The position numbers were made by a program, and so were the translations under genes. This document shows, in pieces, positions 8,760 through 17,260 of a DNA stretch of 34,117 nucleotides; position 1 is the first letter of the stretch; the number at the start of each line of letters is the position of its first letter. This DNA comes from Pseudomonas avellanae BPIC 631 (GTDB lineage Bacteria > Pseudomonadota > Gammaproteobacteria > Pseudomonadales > Pseudomonadaceae), in the NCBI RefSeq assembly GCF_000444135.1, contig NZ_ATDK01000277.1, positions 1 to 34,117 of the forward strand. The letters are read 5' to 3'. The notes below the pieces were generated by a model that worked only from the letters and a program-made list of their open reading frames with translations, searched no databases and was not told the origin of the DNA.

Positions 8760-9233
8760 ATGCTGGAAAGTTGTCAGAATGCTCAGGAACGCTGGGGTGG
8801 AGTCAACAAGCTGATTGATCGCTGGCTCCAAAGTCGTCTCGAACTGATCGAGGCTTACGATGCACTGGGCGACACGCCCGAGGCGTTGGCAGCTGACCGT
8901 GAAGGCCTGCAGAGTTTCTGCGGCATTCTGGTTGACTATGTATCGGCCGGGCACTTCGAAGTCTACGAACAGCTGGGCGATGAAGCCCGGGCTTTCAACG
9001 ACGAACGCGGGCTCGAGCTGGCTGACACGATCTATCCCCGTCTCGATGTGATCACCAAGTTTGCGTTGACGTTCAATGATCGCTGCGACAAGGGTGATTG
9101 CTCGGACGCTACGGTCGTGGCCAAGGAATTCAACCAGTTGGGGCAGTTGCTGCACGAGCGCTTCGAGCTGGAAGACTGCCTGATTGAAGTGCTGCACACC
9201 TCCCACAAGGAAGAAGTCGCCGCCCAGGTCTGA
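8760..9233 (+). CDS. rsd: Anti-sigma-70 factor Rsd / AlgQ
   Basis: Rsd (called AlgQ or AlgR2 in Pseudomonas) binds the housekeeping sigma factor RpoD and favours alternative sigma factors. It was found as a regulator of alginate and siderophore genes. The 157-residue product is of normal size, soluble and mostly helical, with the family stretch [14 protein letters not shown] near the N-terminus and [16 protein letters not shown] near the C-terminus. The ATG at 8760 has a purine-rich ribosome-binding site (GAAGGGAAGAGAG). It stands alone between a structured leader and an intrinsic terminator. Its neighbour algP has also been tied to alginate control. Confidence 0.96.
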   Translation: MLESCQNAQERWGGVNKLIDRWLQSRLELIEAYDALGDTPEALAADREGLQSFCGILVDYVSAGHFEVYEQLGDEARAFNDERGLELADTIYPRLDVITKFALTFNDRCDKGDCSDATVVAKEFNQLGQLLHERFELEDCLIEVLHTSHKEEVAAQV

Positions 9234-9274
9234 ATACCCGTGGTGCAGGTGCTGCATGTCCATAGCGTTGCCAT

Positions 9275-9296
9275 AAGGGTGCTTTTGCACCCTTTT
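9275..9296. terminator. Terminator between rsd and the FKBP gene
   Basis: AAGGGTGC (9275-9282) and GCACCCTT (9287-9294) form a perfect eight-base-pair stem with a TTTT loop, ending in TTTT. It ends rsd on the plus strand. It lies between converging genes and has a short A-rich run on the other side, so it may also serve the FKBP gene. Confidence 0.88.
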
Positions 9297-9326
9297 GCAT
9301 GTCTGGAGATTCGGTTTGGGGCGCGC

Positions 9327-10001
9327 TTACTGTGAAACCGCGATCAGCTCGATCTCGAACACCAGCGGTGTGAACGGATCGATCAGGTCGCCAGCACCTT
9401 CAGCGCCGTAGGCTTGATCCGAAGGGATCACCAGGCGCCACTTCGCGCCGGTCGGCATGTTCTGCAACGCGCTGGTCCAGCCACTGATCACGCTGTCGAG
9501 CCTGAACCACTGAGGCTGGGTGCTCTGATCGAAGATCTTGCCGTCCGGCAAACGACCGACATAACGCACTTCGACTCTGCCATTGGCATCAGGCTTGGGG
9601 CCGGTGCCCGGTGTCAGCTCGGTCATGAGAATGCCATCGGCCAGCTCCTTGACGCCTGGCTTGGCCTTCTCGCTTGCCATGAACGTGCGCTCGGCCTTGA
9701 GGGCGGCTTCGGTAGGCGCGTCGGTACCTGCGGTCTCGGCTTGCGCGATCGCTGCATCGTGCTCGCGCAGAAGCTGGTCGATGCGCTCCTGCTTGAGCGC
9801 CAGCGGCTTGCCTTGATAAGCCTGCTTCAAACCGTCGACCAACGCCTTCAGATCAAGGTCCGGGACTTCCTGATGCAAGCGTTCGCCAAGACTGGCGCCC
9901 AGACTGTATGCAAGGTCATGAGCATCATTGTCCGGTGGTGCTTCAGCGGCTTGAGCCAAGGGTAGCAAGAGGAACAACGACGTTAACAAGTAGCGCGACA
10001 T
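9327..10001 (-). CDS. Exported FKBP-type peptidyl-prolyl isomerase
   Basis: This is a periplasmic proline isomerase and chaperone of the FkpA/Mip/FklB type. The 224-residue product starts with a signal peptide (MSRYLLTSLFLLLPLAQA, likely cut before AEA). A helical FKBP_N domain follows at about residues 25-110 (LAYSLGASLGERL and KQERIDQLLREHD), then the catalytic FKBP_C domain at about 130-224 with VRYVGRLPDGKIFD, ISGWTSALQ and IPSDQAYGAEGAG. I chose the ATG at 10001, which has GGAGAG upstream; the open frame extends 35 codons further but without signal-peptide character. It converges on rsd and diverges from algP. Confidence 0.94.
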   Translation of the reverse strand: MSRYLLTSLFLLLPLAQAAEAPPDNDAHDLAYSLGASLGERLHQEVPDLDLKALVDGLKQAYQGKPLALKQERIDQLLREHDAAIAQAETAGTDAPTEAALKAERTFMASEKAKPGVKELADGILMTELTPGTGPKPDANGRVEVRYVGRLPDGKIFDQSTQPQWFRLDSVISGWTSALQNMPTGAKWRLVIPSDQAYGAEGAGDLIDPFTPLVFEIELIAVSQ

Positions 10002-10217
10002 TAATGCTCTCCGGCCTGGGAAGGCAGCGATTATGCCAGCGCAAGCGCGTGCAGTGACGAGTCTTGCGAAGTGAATTTCACAATGCCTGCGCATCATATC
10101 AAGCAATCATTTTTGACAGTATGCAACAGCGCCCCTTCGGTGGTGTCAAGATGCCCTAGCGGCGATGCGCGCAGAAGCCTAGTATGAGCCGCAATTTCGT
10201 CACCCAGGAGGTAAGTC

Positions 10218-11216
10218 ATGTCGGCCAAAAAGAAGCCAGTAAACACTCCGTTGCATTTGCTCCAACAATTATCGGGCAGCTTGCTAGAACATCTGGAAGA
10301 CGCCTGCTCCCAAGCTTTGGCTGATGCCGAAAAACTGCTCGCCAAGCTTGAGAAACAACGCGGCAAGGCGCAGGAAAAACTGCACAACTCCCGCATCAAA
10401 CTGCAGGACGCTGCCACCGCCGGAAAATCCAAGGCACAGACCAAGGCCAAAGATGCCGTGTCTGAACTGGAAGAATTGCTTGATGCGCTCAAAGCGCGCC
10501 AGACTGAAACCCGCACCTACATTCTGCACCTCAAGCGTGATGCTCAAGAGAGCCTCAAGCTTGCGCAGGGTATCGGTCGCGTAAAAGAAGCCGTCGGCAA
10601 GATTCTGACCACCCGCAGCGCCAAGCCTGCAGCCCCGAAAGCCGCAAGCAAGGCACCTGCTGCCAAGGCTCCCGCAAAAACACCAGCCAAAGCACCTGCC
10701 AAGCCACCTGTGAAAACAGCGGCTGCCAAGCCAGTTGCCAAAGCTGCAGCCAAACCTGCGGCCGCGGCAAAACCGGCTGCCAAGCCTGCAGTGGTCAAGG
10801 CCCCGGCAAAAACCGCAGCCAAGCCAGCAGCCCGGTCAGCCGCAGCAGCCAAGCCAGTCGCGGCGAAAACAACGGCCGCCAAGCCCGTTGCAGCCAAATC
10901 GACTGCCGCTAAGCCAGCCGCCAAACCTGCCGTCACCAAAGCACCTGCTGCGGCCAAGACACCTGCGAGCAGCGCTGCCAAACCAACTGCGGCCAAGCCG
11001 GCGGTCGCCAAGCACGCTGTGAAGGCGCCTGCCAAAGCACCGGTCAAAGCACCCGTGAAAGCAGCGACCAAACCTGCTGCCGTCAAGCCCGCGGCCAAGC
11101 CAGCTGCAGCCAAGTCGGCAACACCAGCGCCAGCCGCTGCCAAGCCGACACCGGACGCACCGGCCGCTGCACCCGCAAAACCTGCCGACAGCGCAACGCC
11201 AACCAGCGCTTCCTAA
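10218..11216 (+). CDS. algP: Histone H1-like regulator AlgP (AlgR3)
   Basis: AlgP is an abundant nucleoid-type protein first described as a regulator of algD in P. aeruginosa. The 332-residue product has a charged, helical N-terminal part (about 1-125, coiled-coil-like, with ALADAEKLLAKLEKQRGKAQ). From about residue 134 onward lies a long lysine/alanine/proline tail built from degenerate KPAA, KAPA and AAKP units, resembling eukaryotic histone H1 tails. A strong ribosome-binding site (AGGAGGT) precedes the ATG. Repeat tracts of this kind are known to vary in length between strains. Its stop overlaps the stop of the convergent gene by four bases. Confidence 0.95.
   Translation: MSAKKKPVNTPLHLLQQLSGSLLEHLEDACSQALADAEKLLAKLEKQRGKAQEKLHNSRIKLQDAATAGKSKAQTKAKDAVSELEELLDALKARQTETRTYILHLKRDAQESLKLAQGIGRVKEAVGKILTTRSAKPAAPKAASKAPAAKAPAKTPAKAPAKPPVKTAAAKPVAKAAAKPAAAAKPAAKPAVVKAPAKTAAKPAARSAAAAKPVAAKTTAAKPVAAKSTAAKPAAKPAVTKAPAAAKTPASSAAKPTAAKPAVAKHAVKAPAKAPVKAPVKAATKPAAVKPAAKPAAAKSATPAPAAAKPTPDAPAAAPAKPADSATPTSAS
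10616..11200 (+). repeat. Degenerate tandem repeats encoding the AlgP tail
   Basis: This part of algP is built from imperfect in-frame units of about 12 bases around GCCAAGCCTGCA, encoding AKPA-like tetrapeptides. The units are not identical, but many share GCCAAGCC or GCAAAACC cores, so slippage and recombination could change the length. All changes of whole units keep the reading frame. Confidence 0.85.
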
Positions 11217-11701
11217 GGCTGGTCGTCGTTACGCCCCACCGCGATGCGCAGCACATGCAGCGCATCGCGGTTACCCTCGACACCGCCTTCTGCACGTTCA
11301 TCGACAAGCCCGATCAACCACTCCTCGGCATCCCTTGCTTCACCAGCGGGCCAATCCGCGCTCAGCCCCTCAAGCTGTGTCAGCAAACTCTGCTCGGCCT
11401 CCAGTTCCAGCGCTTTGACCTTCGCTCGCAACCCGCCAAGCGCAGCATCCTCAAGTGCCGCATTTCGCCATTCACTGCGTAAATTACGCAGCGGACGCAC
11501 CACATCGTCGTGCCAGGGCGTCGCCAGTTGTCTTATTTGTGCTAATCGTTGCGCCGTGCAGGCCACTTCGCGCGCACCGAGCCAGACCCCGCAAAGCACC
11601 ATGCACACATTGCCCCCGTTGGCTTGCAGCGTCAGAAAAGCCTGCTCCACACCCGGTCGGGCGTAGAAATCGAGGGTGAAACTCCAGAGCGCTGAAGGCA
11701 T
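11213..11701 (-). CDS. TIGR02444/DUF2390 family protein
   Basis: A 162-residue soluble protein of unknown function that I place in the TIGR02444 family, based on its N-terminus (SALWSFTLDFYARPGVE) and its place beside yheS in pseudomonads. It has CMVLCGVWLG near residue 38 and a helical, charged C-terminal half. I chose the ATG at 11701 because AGGTGG lies upstream; the open frame extends 15 codons further, into the yheS upstream region. The TAG stop overlaps the algP TAA (11213-11216), a tail-to-tail overlap. It diverges from yheS with only 46 bases between the start codons, so their promoters must overlap. Confidence 0.8.
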   Translation of the reverse strand: MPSALWSFTLDFYARPGVEQAFLTLQANGGNVCMVLCGVWLGAREVACTAQRLAQIRQLATPWHDDVVRPLRNLRSEWRNAALEDAALGGLRAKVKALELEAEQSLLTQLEGLSADWPAGEARDAEEWLIGLVDERAEGGVEGNRDALHVLRIAVGRNDDQP

Positions 11702-11747
11702 AGTGATCCACCTGTTCAGTACGAAGCTGGTAGACTCCGCCGCCATT

Positions 11748-13658
11748 ATGATTCGACTTCAAAGCCTTACCTTACAGCGTGGTCCGCAACGTCTGCTAGA
11801 AGACGCCGAGCTGACCCTGCACGCCGGCCATAAAGCCGGCCTGATCGGTGCCAATGGCGCCGGTAAATCCAGCCTGTTTGCCTTGCTGCGCGGAGAGCTG
11901 ACGCCGGATGCCGGCGACTGCCTGCTGCCCGCCGACTGGCGCATCGCGCACATGCGCCAGGAGGTCGATACCCTCGAGCGCCTGGCGGTGGACTACGTGC
12001 TCGACGGCGATGAGCGCCTGCGCGAAGTGCAAAGTTCGCTGGCCGAGGCAGAAGCCGCGCAGGACGGCGCTGCTCAGGCGCGTCTGCATTCGGAGCTGGA
12101 CAGTGCCGACGGCTACACCGCCGACGCGCGTGCGCGCAAGCTGCTGGCGGGCCTGGGCTTCACCAACGAGCAGATGGAACGTCAGGTTGGCAGCTTCTCC
12201 GGCGGCTGGCGGATGCGCCTGAACCTGGCGCAGGCGTTGATGTGTCCTTCAGACCTGCTGCTGCTCGATGAGCCCACCAACCACTTGGACCTCGACGCCA
12301 TTCTGTGGCTCGAGGACTGGCTCAAGAGCTATCCCGGCACCTTGCTGCTGATTTCCCACGACCGGGACTTTCTCGATGCGGTGGTCGATCACATCGCCCA
12401 CGTCGAGCAGCGCAAGATCACCCTCTATCGCGGTGGCTACAGCGCCTTTGAACGCGCCCGCGCAGAACGTCTGGCCCAGCAGCAACAGGCCTACGAGAAG
12501 CAGCAGGTGCAACGTGCGCACATGGAGAAATACATTGCGCGCTTCAAGGCCCAGGCCACCAAGGCCCGCCAGGCACAGAGCCGCATAAAGGCGCTGGAGC
12601 GCATGGAAGAGCTGTCCGCTGCCCACGTTGACTCGCCCTTCAATTTCGTCTTCCGTGAGTCCGACAAGATCTCCAGCCCGCTGCTGGACCTGTCCGACGC
12701 GCGCCTGGGTTACGGCGACAAGACCGTCCTGGAGAAGGTCAAACTGCAACTGACGCCGGGCGCGCGCATCGGCCTGCTGGGCCCCAACGGCGCCGGCAAG
12801 TCGACACTGATCAAAAACCTGGCCGGCGAGCTTGAGCCGCAGAGCGGTCGGCTGGTGCGTGGTGAAAACCTCACCGTTGGCTACTTCGCCCAGCATCAGC
12901 TCGACTCTCTGGACGCCAAAGCCACTCCATTGCTGCACTTGCAGCGTCTGGCGCCGACCGAGCGCGAGCAGACCCTGCGCGACTTCCTCGGTGGCTTCGA
13001 CTTCCGTGGCGCGCGTCTGGACGAGCCGGTGCTGAATTTCTCGGGTGGCGAAAAAGCCCGCCTGGCGCTGGCACTGATCGCCTGGGAAAAACCCAACCTG
13101 CTGCTGCTCGACGAACCGACCAACCACCTGGACCTGGAAATGCGTCTGGCGCTGACCATGGCCCTGCAGGAATTTGGCGGCGCGGTGTTGGTGGTGTCTC
13201 ACGATCGGCACTTGCTCAAGAGCACCACCGACGATTTCCTGCTGGTGGCTGACGGCCGCGTGCAGGAGTTCGACGGCGATCTGGACGACTACACGCGCTG
13301 GCTGGCGGACTACCGACTGCGCAACGCGCCGGTCAGCAATACGCCGGTCAATGCCGACAAGACCGACAAAAAGGCCCAACGCCAACAGGCAGCGGCCTTG
13401 CGTCAGCAACTGGCCCCGCACAAGCGCGAAGCCGACAAGCTGGAGCGCGACCTCGGCCTGGTGAATGAAAAACTCGCCAAGGTCGAAGAGGCTCTGGCGG
13501 ACAGCACCAACTATGAGGCTGCCAACAAGGACAAGCTGCGCGATCTGCTGGCCGAGCAGGCGAAACTGAAAGTGCGTGAGTCCGAGCTGGAAGACGCCTG
13601 GATGCAAGCGCTGGAATTGCTCGAGTCCATGCAGGCCGAACTGGAAGCATTGTCGTGA
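11748..13658 (+). CDS. yheS: ABC-F family ATPase, YheS type
   Basis: This is a cytoplasmic twin-ATPase of the ABC-F family, whose members act on the ribosome rather than as transporters. The 636-residue product has two nucleotide-binding domains: Walker A GANGAGKS (34-41), signature FSGGWRMRL and Walker B LLLLDEPTNHLD in the first; GPNGAGKST, FSGGEKARL and LLLLDEPTNHLD in the second. The linker between them is long and rich in glutamine and arginine. The last 90 residues or so form a charged coiled coil. There are no membrane segments. I chose the ATG at 11748 (MIRLQSLTLQRG). E. coli YheS has the same size; its ribosomal role is only partly worked out. Confidence 0.93.
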   Translation: MIRLQSLTLQRGPQRLLEDAELTLHAGHKAGLIGANGAGKSSLFALLRGELTPDAGDCLLPADWRIAHMRQEVDTLERLAVDYVLDGDERLREVQSSLAEAEAAQDGAAQARLHSELDSADGYTADARARKLLAGLGFTNEQMERQVGSFSGGWRMRLNLAQALMCPSDLLLLDEPTNHLDLDAILWLEDWLKSYPGTLLLISHDRDFLDAVVDHIAHVEQRKITLYRGGYSAFERARAERLAQQQQAYEKQQVQRAHMEKYIARFKAQATKARQAQSRIKALERMEELSAAHVDSPFNFVFRESDKISSPLLDLSDARLGYGDKTVLEKVKLQLTPGARIGLLGPNGAGKSTLIKNLAGELEPQSGRLVRGENLTVGYFAQHQLDSLDAKATPLLHLQRLAPTEREQTLRDFLGGFDFRGARLDEPVLNFSGGEKARLALALIAWEKPNLLLLDEPTNHLDLEMRLALTMALQEFGGAVLVVSHDRHLLKSTTDDFLLVADGRVQEFDGDLDDYTRWLADYRLRNAPVSNTPVNADKTDKKAQRQQAAALRQQLAPHKREADKLERDLGLVNEKLAKVEEALADSTNYEAANKDKLRDLLAEQAKLKVRESELEDAWMQALELLESMQAELEALS

Positions 13659-13674
13659 TCGAGGCAGAAGTCTG

Positions 13675-14268
13675 ATGGAAGTCCTGGGGTTGCCGATATC
13701 CGCCTACTGGATAGAACCGCTGTTGATCGGCGTGCAGATTCTGCTGATTCTGCTGGCCGGCTATGTGTTGCAACGCGTTGTGGGCGGCTTTCTGACCGGG
13801 CTGGGCGAGCGTTATCCGCTGCCGCCGGAACTTCTGGTGCCGGTTCGCGGCGGTTTGCGCTGGCTGATCATGGGCAGCGCTTTCGTCTTCGTGCTGGGCA
13901 GGCTTGGTGTTTCGGCAACGGTTCTGTGGACCGCACTGTCCGGCTTTGTAGCGGTCGCGGCCGTTGCGTTCTTCGCAATGTGGAGCGTGCTGTCGAACCT
14001 GCTTTGCGCCATTCTGATCTTCACCATCGGCCCGTTCCGCATTGGCGACATGGTCGAGCTGGTCGATACGCTGGACAAGCCAGGCGTGAAGGGCAGGGTG
14101 GTCGCCATCAACCTGATGTTCACCACCCTGATCGAGACCCCGGAAGCCGGCGGCGCGCTGGTTCAAGTGCCCAACAGCCAGTTCTTTCAGAAGTCGGTGC
14201 GTCGCTGGCGCGGCAGTGATCTGTTCCCGCAGATGGTGATTGCAAAACCGGCGGATGAGCAGGACTAG
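13675..14268 (+). CDS. Short MscS-like mechanosensitive channel protein
   Basis: The 197-residue product has three hydrophobic helices (about 12-33, 50-73 and 80-115) and then the MscS beta domain with LSNLLCAILIF, GPFRIGDMVEL, GRVVAINLMFTTL and VPNSQFF. It ends soon after this, so it lacks the alpha/beta vestibule of E. coli MscS (286 residues). MscS proteins release solutes on hypo-osmotic shock; whether this short form is gated the same way is unknown. It starts 16 bases after yheS and probably shares its transcript. The open frame runs upstream into yheS, but the ATG at 13675 starts the conserved part. No frameshift or early stop is evident, so the shortness looks natural. Confidence 0.85.
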   Translation: MEVLGLPISAYWIEPLLIGVQILLILLAGYVLQRVVGGFLTGLGERYPLPPELLVPVRGGLRWLIMGSAFVFVLGRLGVSATVLWTALSGFVAVAAVAFFAMWSVLSNLLCAILIFTIGPFRIGDMVELVDTLDKPGVKGRVVAINLMFTTLIETPEAGGALVQVPNSQFFQKSVRRWRGSDLFPQMVIAKPADEQD

Positions 14269-14334
14269 AAATAATTGGCTTTGCGAAACAACACGCATTA
14301 ATTTATCGAACATTCGACTTTGCCGAGGTGCGCA

Positions 14335-14967
14335 ATGGCACTTGAAACGTGGCTGGGCTTTTTTGCGGCCTGCTGGATTATCAGCCTCTCTCCTGGCGCG
14401 GGCGCCATCGTCTCGATGTCCTGCGGCCTGCAATACGGTTTCCTGCGTGGCTACTGGAATGCCCTGGGGCTGCAGATTGCGCTGGTGGCGCAAATTGCGA
14501 TTGTCGCGGCCGGGCTTGGCGCGGTATTGGCGGCCTCCGAGATGGCCTTCACGCTGATCAAGTGGTTTGGCGTGGCGTATCTGGTCTATCTGGGCATCAA
14601 ACAGTGGCGCGCATTGCCCACCGACCTTGCCGACGAGTCCGCCGTGCGCCCGGTGGGCAAGCCGATGACGCTGGTGTTCCGCGGTTTTCTGGTCAACATC
14701 AGCAACCCTAAGGCGCTGATCTTCATCCTGGCGATCCTGCCGCAGTTCATCGAGCCGACTGCTCCGCTGCTCATGCAGTACGTGATCATCGCCGCGACCA
14801 TGGTCGTGGTCGATCTGATCGTCATGGCGGGTTACACCGGGCTGGCGTCGAAGGTGCTGCGTGCGCTCAAGACCCCTCGCCAACAGCGTCGCCTGAACCG
14901 CACCTTTGCCAGCCTGTTCGTGGGCGCGGCCGGTTTTCTCGCGACGTTGCACCGCGGCACGGCCTGA
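14335..14967 (+). CDS. LysE/RhtB family amino-acid exporter
   Basis: This is an inner-membrane exporter of the LysE/RhtB family, which pumps out amino acids or related metabolites. The 210-residue length is typical, with about six hydrophobic segments. The N-terminal signature SPGAGAIVSMSCGLQYG (around residue 19) and the FLVNISNPKALIFILAILPQF stretch near residue 120 are characteristic. I chose the ATG at 14335, preceded by GAGGTG; a TTG five codons upstream is unlikely. The substrate cannot be read from sequence. It is on the same strand as the MscS-like gene, with a 66-base AT-rich spacer. Confidence 0.92.
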   Translation: MALETWLGFFAACWIISLSPGAGAIVSMSCGLQYGFLRGYWNALGLQIALVAQIAIVAAGLGAVLAASEMAFTLIKWFGVAYLVYLGIKQWRALPTDLADESAVRPVGKPMTLVFRGFLVNISNPKALIFILAILPQFIEPTAPLLMQYVIIAATMVVVDLIVMAGYTGLASKVLRALKTPRQQRRLNRTFASLFVGAAGFLATLHRGTA

Positions 14968-15004
14968 ATCGGTCGCACACCGGCTTTTGCCCGTGTCCCG
15001 ATCA

Positions 15005-15035
15005 CCTGAAACAGGGCGTCAGGCACTGTTTCAGG
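15005..15035. terminator. Perfect 10-bp hairpin between lysE-type gene and ftr1
   Basis: CCTGAAACAG (15005-15014) pairs perfectly with CTGTTTCAGG (15026-15035) around an 11-base loop. It lies 38 bases after the exporter stop. There is no T-run on the plus strand, so it is either a weak terminator or an operator for the downstream iron permease, 113 bases further on. Confidence 0.5.
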
Positions 15036-15147
15036 AACCTATAAAGGCTGATTGTAAAATTCAGTAACAAAAATCCATCTCGACTCTTGAGTAGCGCTCC
15101 TGCGGAGTGAACAATGCAACGCATCGCATTCTTGTTGAGATTCTGCA

Positions 15148-17046
15148 ATGCCCCTCCGTTCTTGTTTCCTTGCCTGGCTGCTGGTGCCGCTACTGACGCT
15201 GTGCAGCAGCATCGCGCTGGCCGACCCTGTCGAGGGCGCAGCCCAGGCGTTGCACCTGCTGGATTATCTGGGTGCTGACTACCCGGCCAGTGTGGCGGAC
15301 GGCAAGGTTGTCGAAGCTGCCCACTATCAGCAGCAGATTGAAGCCCTGACCACGCTACAAGGCCTTGTGCTCGCTCTGCCGCAACGCGCCGAGCGCGCGG
15401 GGCTGGAGCAGGGTGTTGCGCAGCTGAAAAATGCCGTGAGCAGCAAACAGGACGGCACACAGGTTGCACGTCAGGCACGGCAGCTGGCAGCAAAACTGGC
15501 AGTGGCCTATGAGGTCAGCCAGGCACCGGCCATCACGCCGGACCCCGCCCGTGGCGCGCCCTTGTACGCCCAGCATTGCTCGGTTTGTCATGGCGACACC
15601 GGCGCAGGTGACGGCCCGGCAGGTATCGGTCTGGAACCGCCACCATCGAACCTGCGTGACACTGCGCGGCTGGATCGCCTGAGTCTTTATGATCTCTACA
15701 ACGCCCTCGGGCTGGGCATTGCTGGCACCGACATGCCTGCGTTCGCCGACCAACTGGACGACCGCCAGCGCTGGGACATCGCGACTTACATCGCAAGCTT
15801 CAGCGCGCAACCTGTGGCCACTGCCACCAAGGCGTTCAACCTGGCGGACCTGGCCCGTCAGACGCCCGCCGAGGTGCAGGCTGTCGAAGGCCCGGATGCT
15901 GCCGCGACCTTCCGCGCCCAGCGCGCACAACCGCCGCAGGTGCAGCGCGGCCCGGCGCAACTGCTCGATTACACCAGTGTAACGCTGGACAAGAGCCTGG
16001 CGGCCTATAAGGCGGGTGATCGCGAGCAGGCCTACGATTTGTCGGTGGCGGCGTATCTGGAAGGCTTCGAACTGGTCGAAAGCTCGCTGGATAACGTCGA
16101 CGCCAACGTGCGCAAAGACACCGAAAAGAGCCTGATGGCTTACCGTCAGTCATTGCAGGACAGCCGTCCTCTACCACAGGTCGAGCAAAAGCTGGAGGTG
16201 GCCAAAGCCAAGCTCAAAGAGTCGGCAGGTCTGCTGGGCAGCGATGGCTTGAGCCTGTCGCTGAGCTACATCTCGGGCCTGTTGATCCTGCTGCGCGAAG
16301 GGCTGGAAGCGATTCTGGTGCTGGCGGCGATTCTGGCGTTTCTGCGTAACACCGGCCAACAGTCAGCCGTGCGCAGCGTCAACGTGGGCTGGGGCCTGGC
16401 GCTGCTGGCCGGTCTCGGGACTTGGGCACTGGCGGCATACGTCATCGACGTCAGCGGCGCACAGCGTGAGTTGCTGGAAGGGGCCACCGCGTTGTTTGCC
16501 AGCGTGATGGTGCTCTGGCTAGGCGTGTGGATGCACGACCGTCGCCATGCGGCTGCCTGGCAGGACTATGTCAAAAGCAGCCTGGTCGGCGGCGGCGGCC
16601 GTTTCGGATTCGCGGTGCTGGCGTTCTTCTCGGTGTATCGCGAGCTGTTCGAAGTCATCCTGTTTTATGAAACGCTGTGGCTCCAGGCAGGGCCAGCCGG
16701 GCACAACGCAGTATTGGCAGGTGGTGCCACGGCGCTCGTGCTGCTGGTCGGTCTGGCCTGGGTGATCCTGCGCGGCTCGGCGAAACTGCCGCTGTCGCTG
16801 TTCTTCGGCATCAACGCTGCACTGCTGTGTGCGCTGTCGGTGGTGTTCGCCGGGCATGGCGTCAAGGCCCTGCAGGAAGCTGGCATCTTCGGCACCCGGC
16901 CGGTGCCGTTCTTCGAGTTTGACTGGCTGGGCATTCATGCCGACCTGTACTCGCTCGGTGCACAGGCCATCGCCCTGACTGCCATTGCCGTGCTCTACGG
17001 GCGCAGCGTGCTGGCAGAAAAACGCAGGCTTCAGGCATCAGCCTGA
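15148..17046 (+). CDS. Cytochrome c / FTR1-family iron permease fusion
   Basis: This inner-membrane protein is probably for iron uptake. The 632-residue product starts with a signal peptide (to about residue 25, ALA-DP). A periplasmic cytochrome c domain follows with the heme-binding CSVCH (C144, C147, H148) and an AGTDMPAFADQL segment whose methionine may be the sixth ligand. After a helical spacer comes an FTR1/EfeU permease domain with its two iron-pathway motifs REGLE (383-387) and RELFE (498-502) in a bundle of about seven helices. The cytochrome may handle electrons for the ferrous/ferric step, which is inference. No EfeO or EfeB partner is nearby. I saw no convincing Fur box upstream. 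Confidence 0.93.
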   Translation: MPLRSCFLAWLLVPLLTLCSSIALADPVEGAAQALHLLDYLGADYPASVADGKVVEAAHYQQQIEALTTLQGLVLALPQRAERAGLEQGVAQLKNAVSSKQDGTQVARQARQLAAKLAVAYEVSQAPAITPDPARGAPLYAQHCSVCHGDTGAGDGPAGIGLEPPPSNLRDTARLDRLSLYDLYNALGLGIAGTDMPAFADQLDDRQRWDIATYIASFSAQPVATATKAFNLADLARQTPAEVQAVEGPDAAATFRAQRAQPPQVQRGPAQLLDYTSVTLDKSLAAYKAGDREQAYDLSVAAYLEGFELVESSLDNVDANVRKDTEKSLMAYRQSLQDSRPLPQVEQKLEVAKAKLKESAGLLGSDGLSLSLSYISGLLILLREGLEAILVLAAILAFLRNTGQQSAVRSVNVGWGLALLAGLGTWALAAYVIDVSGAQRELLEGATALFASVMVLWLGVWMHDRRHAAAWQDYVKSSLVGGGGRFGFAVLAFFSVYRELFEVILFYETLWLQAGPAGHNAVLAGGATALVLLVGLAWVILRGSAKLPLSLFFGINAALLCALSVVFAGHGVKALQEAGIFGTRPVPFFEFDWLGIHADLYSLGAQAIALTAIAVLYGRSVLAEKRRLQASA

Positions 17047-17067
17047 CGCTTTACAGCTGCTCAAGGG

Positions 17068-17087
17068 CAAGCGGCACCCGCCGCTTG
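17068..17087. terminator. Hairpin downstream of the FTR1 gene
   Basis: CAAGCGGC (17068-17075) pairs perfectly with GCCGCTTG (17080-17087) around a four-base loop, 22 bases after the stop codon. There is no T-run after it, so it is a likely but weak terminator. Confidence 0.5.
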
Positions 17088-17120
17088 TCCGGGCTGTACT
17101 AATCAGCCCTATTTCTCCCA

Positions 17121-17173
17121 TTGTTAGATGCTTTTACTTCCTGTACAAAAACCCACCTGTCAGTTCTGTCAGT
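17121..17173 (+). promoter_or_regulatory. Possible promoter and direct repeat before small-gene pair
   Basis: TTGTTA (17121-17126) and TACAAA (17144-17149) are 17 bases apart and could be a sigma-70 promoter. Directly after lies the direct repeat CTGTCAGT (17157-17164 and 17166-17173), a nine-base period near the expected transcription start. Repeats there can bind a repressor. The region is AT-rich compared with its surroundings. Motifs are seen; function is inferred. Confidence 0.35.
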
Positions 17174-17260
17174 AGACGCACTTTTTATTCAGGCCTAGTG
17201 TAGCGAAACGCCAACTCGGCTATCGGGTACTGGCGCATTTACCTGAGAACGAGGTGGGTG

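Noticed and set aside
10616..11200. CRISPR-like repeat array
   Set aside because: The units are in-frame codon repeats of algP without constant spacers.
13348..14952. A 534-codon minus-strand frame opposite the ABC-F, MscS-like and LysE-type genes
   Set aside because: It crosses three well-supported genes and its translation is low-complexity and histidine/arginine-rich.
15047..15067. Fur box upstream of the iron permease
   Set aside because: The best 19-base match agrees at only about 12 positions, which AT-rich sequence can give by chance.
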